From contig JAWOIO010000192.1 of the NCBI GenBank assembly GCA_046484625.1, positions 1-64,000 of the forward strand: DNA of 64,000 nt, in the 5' to 3' direction. This DNA comes from DASUAO01 sp046484625 (GTDB lineage: Bacteria > Actinomycetota > Acidimicrobiia > IMCC26256 > PALSA-555). Positions 60,958 through 64,000 of this stretch are shown piece after piece. Position 1 is the first letter of the stretch, and each line of letters starts with the position of its first letter. A program made the translations under genes and the position numbers. The notes beneath the pieces are model-generated. The model was not told the DNA's origin. It made no database searches and was given only the letters and a program-made list of their open reading frames with translations.

Positions 60958-62984
60958 TCGGCACTCCCGTCCGCGAGGAGGCTCGGGGACCGGATCCCGC
61001 GGCGTTTCGCGACCGACCGCAGCCACCGGTCGCGCAACCCGAATGCCAGCCCGCCGAGGCCAGCCGGGATGATGAGCAGCACCAAGAGCACGCCGAGCCC
61101 GGTCGAGAGGATCGCCCAGTCCCCGGGGAGGAACCACCGGCCCCCGAGGAAGTAGAGCGCACCGAGGACGCCGCCGACGAGCGTCCCGAGTCCCCCGACC
61201 ACCGCCACCGTGAACACGCTGATGCTCGCCTCGGGCGAGTAGCTGATCGGGTCGAACGCCTGTTGGTGGTAGGCGAACAGGCCGCCGGCGAACGCGGCCA
61301 CCGCACCGGAGATCGCGAACGCCGTGAGCTTGGCCCGGGTGGGGCTCACGCCGAACGACTGCGCAGCCTGCTCGTTCTCCCGCAGCGCGACGAGCACCCG
61401 GCCGGTGCGACTTCGTCGGATCCCCCGCAGCGCCACGACCACCACCAGCAGGCCGGCCGCGATCACGTAATAGATGCTCGTCGGTGACGAGAGGTCGATT
61501 CGCCCCAGCAGCGGAACCCGCTCGAAGCGGCCGTCCTCGACCCAGGAGAAGAACTCGTCGTTGAGGAGGTACTCGATCGTCGCGAGCGAGAACGCGAGCG
61601 TGGTGACGGCGAGGTACAGGCCCCGCAACCGCAGCGCAGGGAGGCCGACGACCACCGCCACCAACGCGCCAACGACGGTCGAGACCAGCAGCGACAGGAG
61701 GAGATCCGCTTCCCACTGCGTCGACATCTTGGCGGTGACCGCACTACCCCAGGCGACGAAGCCCATCTGACCGAGCGAGACCTGGCCGGCCCAGCCGGTG
61801 AGCACGATGATCGAGATCCCGATGATCGCGTAGATCCCCACCGCCGAAGCCTTGAGCGAATCCTCGGTGTTCAGCAGGTGCGGGAGCACGAGGACGGCCG
61901 CCACGATCGCGGCCCCGCCGAGGATGCGGACGGCTCGGACCTCCGGGACCCGGCGCAGCTCCGGTGGAACCGGCCGAACCTCCTCGGCCGCCTGCCAGGT
62001 CGACGACTCGTCACGGTCGGCGCGGGTCACGGTGCGGCCGCGGAGCAGCAGGGTCACGATGACCACGAGCGCGAGCACGGCCGGGGCGGTGGCCGTCGAG
62101 TTGGCCCCGAAGCTCACCGCGCTCTCCAGCACCCCCAACGCGATCGCCGAGGTGACGATTGCCGGCAGGTTGGTCATGCGTCCGAGCATCAGGGCCGCGA
62201 GGGCGCGCACCAGGACGAGCAGGCCGAGGGACGTCCCGATCGGCAAGCCGATGATCGATGCTCGGAGCCAGAGCCCGAGGAAGGACAACATCGCGGCGAC
62301 GGCCCAGACGATCGTGTGCAGCCGCCGCACCGGGACGCCGAGCAACGACGCGCGGTCCGCACTGTCGGCTGCGGCGCGCACCGCGCTTCCGACGGCCGTC
62401 CGCCGGAGGAAGAACCCCACTGCGCCGATCGCAAGCAGGCCGACGACCCATGCCACGACGTAGTCCGCCTCGAGGATGAGCGGCCAGATCTTGACGCTGA
62501 AGTGGAGTCCCGGCGTGTCGATGCGCTGCGACGCCGCAGGGGCGTCCCAGAGCCCCGCGAGCAGGAAGGCGCCCGCCGCGAGGAGCTGCGCGAGCCCGAT
62601 CGTCGCCACGGTGAGGATCAGCCGTGGGGCCCGGAAGAACCGCCGGATGATCGCGAGCTCGACCACGGCACCGAGCAGGATCGACGTGATGAGCCCGATG
62701 AGGAACCCGAGGAAGTAGTTGAAGCCCGAGAAGACGACGAGCATGACACCGAGGAGCCCGGGGACGAAGCCGAGGTCGGCCTGGGCGAAGTTCAGGATCC
62801 GATTGGCCCGGTAGACGAGCGCCATCCCCACCGCGATGAGCGCGGTGAGCAAGCCGATGGTCGCGCCACTGACGAGAATCCCGGCCGGCGCACTGAAGAA
62901 GATCTGCTGGACCACGAGGATCACGACCGCGGGCCCGAACGTGTCGACCGCGGCATGCGACGTCAGTGCGCGGAGTCGATCCAT
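60954..62984 (-). CDS. Fused LivH-LivM permease of a branched-chain amino-acid-type ABC transporter
   Basis: This 676-residue protein has a LivH-like half (about 1-320, with 'ALVYRANRILNFAQADLG' and 'GALLGR'-type permease loops) and a LivM-like half (about 360-676, with 'LTGWAGQVSLGQMGFVAWG' and 'ALRENEQAAQSFGVSPTRAKL', the EAA-type ATPase contact). It has about 16-18 transmembrane segments. Fusion of the two permeases is known in some taxa. It is the first gene of the operon, with stop overlapping the MFS-ABC fusion start. Confidence 0.9.
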   Translation of the reverse strand: MDRLRALTSHAAVDTFGPAVVILVVQQIFFSAPAGILVSGATIGLLTALIAVGMALVYRANRILNFAQADLGFVPGLLGVMLVVFSGFNYFLGFLIGLITSILLGAVVELAIIRRFFRAPRLILTVATIGLAQLLAAGAFLLAGLWDAPAASQRIDTPGLHFSVKIWPLILEADYVVAWVVGLLAIGAVGFFLRRTAVGSAVRAAADSADRASLLGVPVRRLHTIVWAVAAMLSFLGLWLRASIIGLPIGTSLGLLVLVRALAALMLGRMTNLPAIVTSAIALGVLESAVSFGANSTATAPAVLALVVIVTLLLRGRTVTRADRDESSTWQAAEEVRPVPPELRRVPEVRAVRILGGAAIVAAVLVLPHLLNTEDSLKASAVGIYAIIGISIIVLTGWAGQVSLGQMGFVAWGSAVTAKMSTQWEADLLLSLLVSTVVGALVAVVVGLPALRLRGLYLAVTTLAFSLATIEYLLNDEFFSWVEDGRFERVPLLGRIDLSSPTSIYYVIAAGLLVVVVALRGIRRSRTGRVLVALRENEQAAQSFGVSPTRAKLTAFAISGAVAAFAGGLFAYHQQAFDPISYSPEASISVFTVAVVGGLGTLVGGVLGALYFLGGRWFLPGDWAILSTGLGVLLVLLIIPAGLGGLAFGLRDRWLRSVAKRRGIRSPSLLADGSAE

Positions 62985-63111
62985 CCCTCACCGTTCATCC
63001 CAGCGTCCCCCGCCACGCCGCTGAGCCGCGGCTCGGTGGCGCACCGTAACCGACCGCGGCGCTCGGCGGCGCGGCATCAACCGGCCGGATCGGCGCTGCT
63101 ACCGTCCGTCG

Positions 63112-64000
63112 ATGCGATCGGGACCCCCACCTTCTCGGGCCGGACAGGGTTCCCGGGCCGGACGGGCGGCGATCGTCGTCGTCACGCTGCTCGCGATCGG
63201 GATCCCTGCTTCGGGGCTTCCCGTCGGCGCAGCCGCGAGGGACCAGCCCGACGTTCGCTTCGCGCAGTACGACGGGTACGCATCGCCCGGCACACCGGAC
63301 GAGCTCAACAAGGTGGGCACGATCGAGATAGGCCCCAAGAACGCGAAGAACGTCCTCGTGTTCGTTCCGGGCACCTCGGCGAGCGCGGCGTACTACGTCC
63401 CGATCGCCCGGGACCTGGTCGAGGAGAACCCCGGCTGGCAGGTCTGGGCAGTGGAGCGCCGCGAGAACCTGCTCGAGGACCACTCCGTGCTCGATGAGGT
63501 GAAGGCCGGGAAGGCCACACCGGAGGAGCTGTTCGAGTATTACCTGGGGTTCGTCACCGACCCGAGCATCACTGACCACTACGAGTTCCTCGACGACGCG
63601 GACGTCGCGTACGCCAGGGACTGGGGCATGCGGGTGGCGGTCGAGGACCTCCGCCGTGTCGTCACCGCGGCGAAGACGCGGAGCGGCAAGGTCGTGATGG
63701 GTGGCCACTCGCTGGGCGCTTCGATCCTCACCGCGTACGCCACCTGGGACTTCGACGGCCGACCGGGTGCCGACGACCTGTCCGGCCTCGTCTTCATCGA
63801 CGGTGGCAGCGGGCCGACGCCGATCTCGCCCGCAGAGGCCACCGCGTCCCTCGACGACCTCGAGGCCGGCACGCCCTGGCTCACGTTCGGCGGCATCGCG
63901 GCGCCTTACGCCGGCCTGTTCAACGCCGTGGGCTCGACGACCGTGCACGCGCGCCCTGACGAGCCGTCGACGCTCCAGGACTGGGTCGCGCTCCCCGCGA
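63112..64000 (+). CDS. Secreted alpha/beta hydrolase (partial, runs off the window)
   Basis: From ATG 63112 to the window end, 296 codons are open. A signal or anchor segment (about residues 20-42) is followed by an alpha/beta hydrolase: oxyanion strand 'VLVFVPGTSASAAYY' and nucleophile Ser in 'MGGHSLGASI'. It is divergent from the transport operon across a 127-base gap, so it might act on the solute the transporter handles (for example an extracellular ester). The C-terminus and His are beyond the window. Confidence 0.8.
   Translation, partial: MRSGPPPSRAGQGSRAGRAAIVVVTLLAIGIPASGLPVGAAARDQPDVRFAQYDGYASPGTPDELNKVGTIEIGPKNAKNVLVFVPGTSASAAYYVPIARDLVEENPGWQVWAVERRENLLEDHSVLDEVKAGKATPEELFEYYLGFVTDPSITDHYEFLDDADVAYARDWGMRVAVEDLRRVVTAAKTRSGKVVMGGHSLGASILTAYATWDFDGRPGADDLSGLVFIDGGSGPTPISPAEATASLDDLEAGTPWLTFGGIAAPYAGLFNAVGSTTVHARPDEPSTLQDWVALPA

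Noticed and set aside
60958..61716. N-terminal extension of the MFS-ABC fusion frame
   Set aside because: It overlaps the LivHM permease coding sequence on the same strand and does not look like protein; ATG 60957 with a 4-base overlap is the natural start.

Overview
The window is a gene-dense, very GC-rich chromosome segment from an actinobacterium, most likely of the class Acidimicrobiia. This placement is an inference. It rests on a mycothiol-type acetyltransferase gene, an InhA-like enoyl-ACP reductase inside a type II fatty-acid cluster with no type I synthase, a hisI-trpE overlap, many GTG starts and 4-base stop/start overlaps. No intergenic gap exceeds 300 bases. No CRISPR array, insertion sequence, rRNA or replication origin was seen.

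Layout. 1-2.5 kb: a secreted protein and an M23 peptidase, divergent across a 19-bp tandem repeat, then tRNA-Leu(CAA) and a small membrane protein. 2.4-10 kb: a fatty-acid synthesis cluster, fabZ (minus) facing fabD, a lysine-less biotinyl-like protein, fabH, fabG, acpP, fabF, an acyl-CoA carboxylase carboxyltransferase, fabI and a cNMP-binding protein. 10-12.7 kb: a peroxiredoxin, a dienelactone-hydrolase-like enzyme and a quinone-oxidoreductase-like enzyme. 12.4-22.5 kb: minus-strand trpF-trpB-trpA, trpC and hisI-trpE, interleaved with plus-strand PAP2, enoyl-CoA hydratase and GH1 genes, a histidine-kinase remnant and a YgfZ-like gene. 22.6-28.6 kb: oligopeptidase B, TesB-like thioesterase, alpha/beta hydrolase and an acyltransferase-SGNH envelope protein. 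28.7-32.5 kb: hisD-hisC-hisB-hisA with no hisH. 32.5-43 kb: nth, mshD, rlmN, peptidases, a secernin, an acyl-CoA synthetase and a YyaL-like protein. 43-47.4 kb: a thioredoxin-like lipoprotein gene with in-frame TGA, PPK2, a decayed P450, an SGNH protein and an intact P450. 47.5-52.9 kb: an Lhr helicase and a membrane protein with a DDLR tetrapeptide repeat. 53-56.3 kb: PhoX-like protein, SDR and sulfotransferase-like protein. 56.3-63 kb: a Liv-type transport operon whose parts are fused in an unusual way. The window ends inside a secreted alpha/beta hydrolase gene.

Three observations stand out. (1) A thioredoxin-fold lipoprotein has TGA exactly at the first cysteine of its CxxC site. Eleven bases later comes a 5-bp GC hairpin with an AGGCC loop, the spacing of a bacterial SECIS element, so it is a candidate selenoprotein. 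(2) The transport operon encodes LivH and LivM fused into one permease, and a major-facilitator-like membrane domain fused to two ABC ATPases (LivF-like then LivG-like). (3) At least three intergenic palindromes share a TTCT(C/G)G...GAT half-site and look like one dispersed element family, two of them lying between convergent genes.

The two gene remnants (histidine kinase tail and internally deleted P450) show ongoing gene decay. The fab cluster supplies acyl chains. The acyl-CoA synthetase, enoyl-CoA hydratase, carboxyltransferase and thioesterase point to active acyl-CoA metabolism alongside it.
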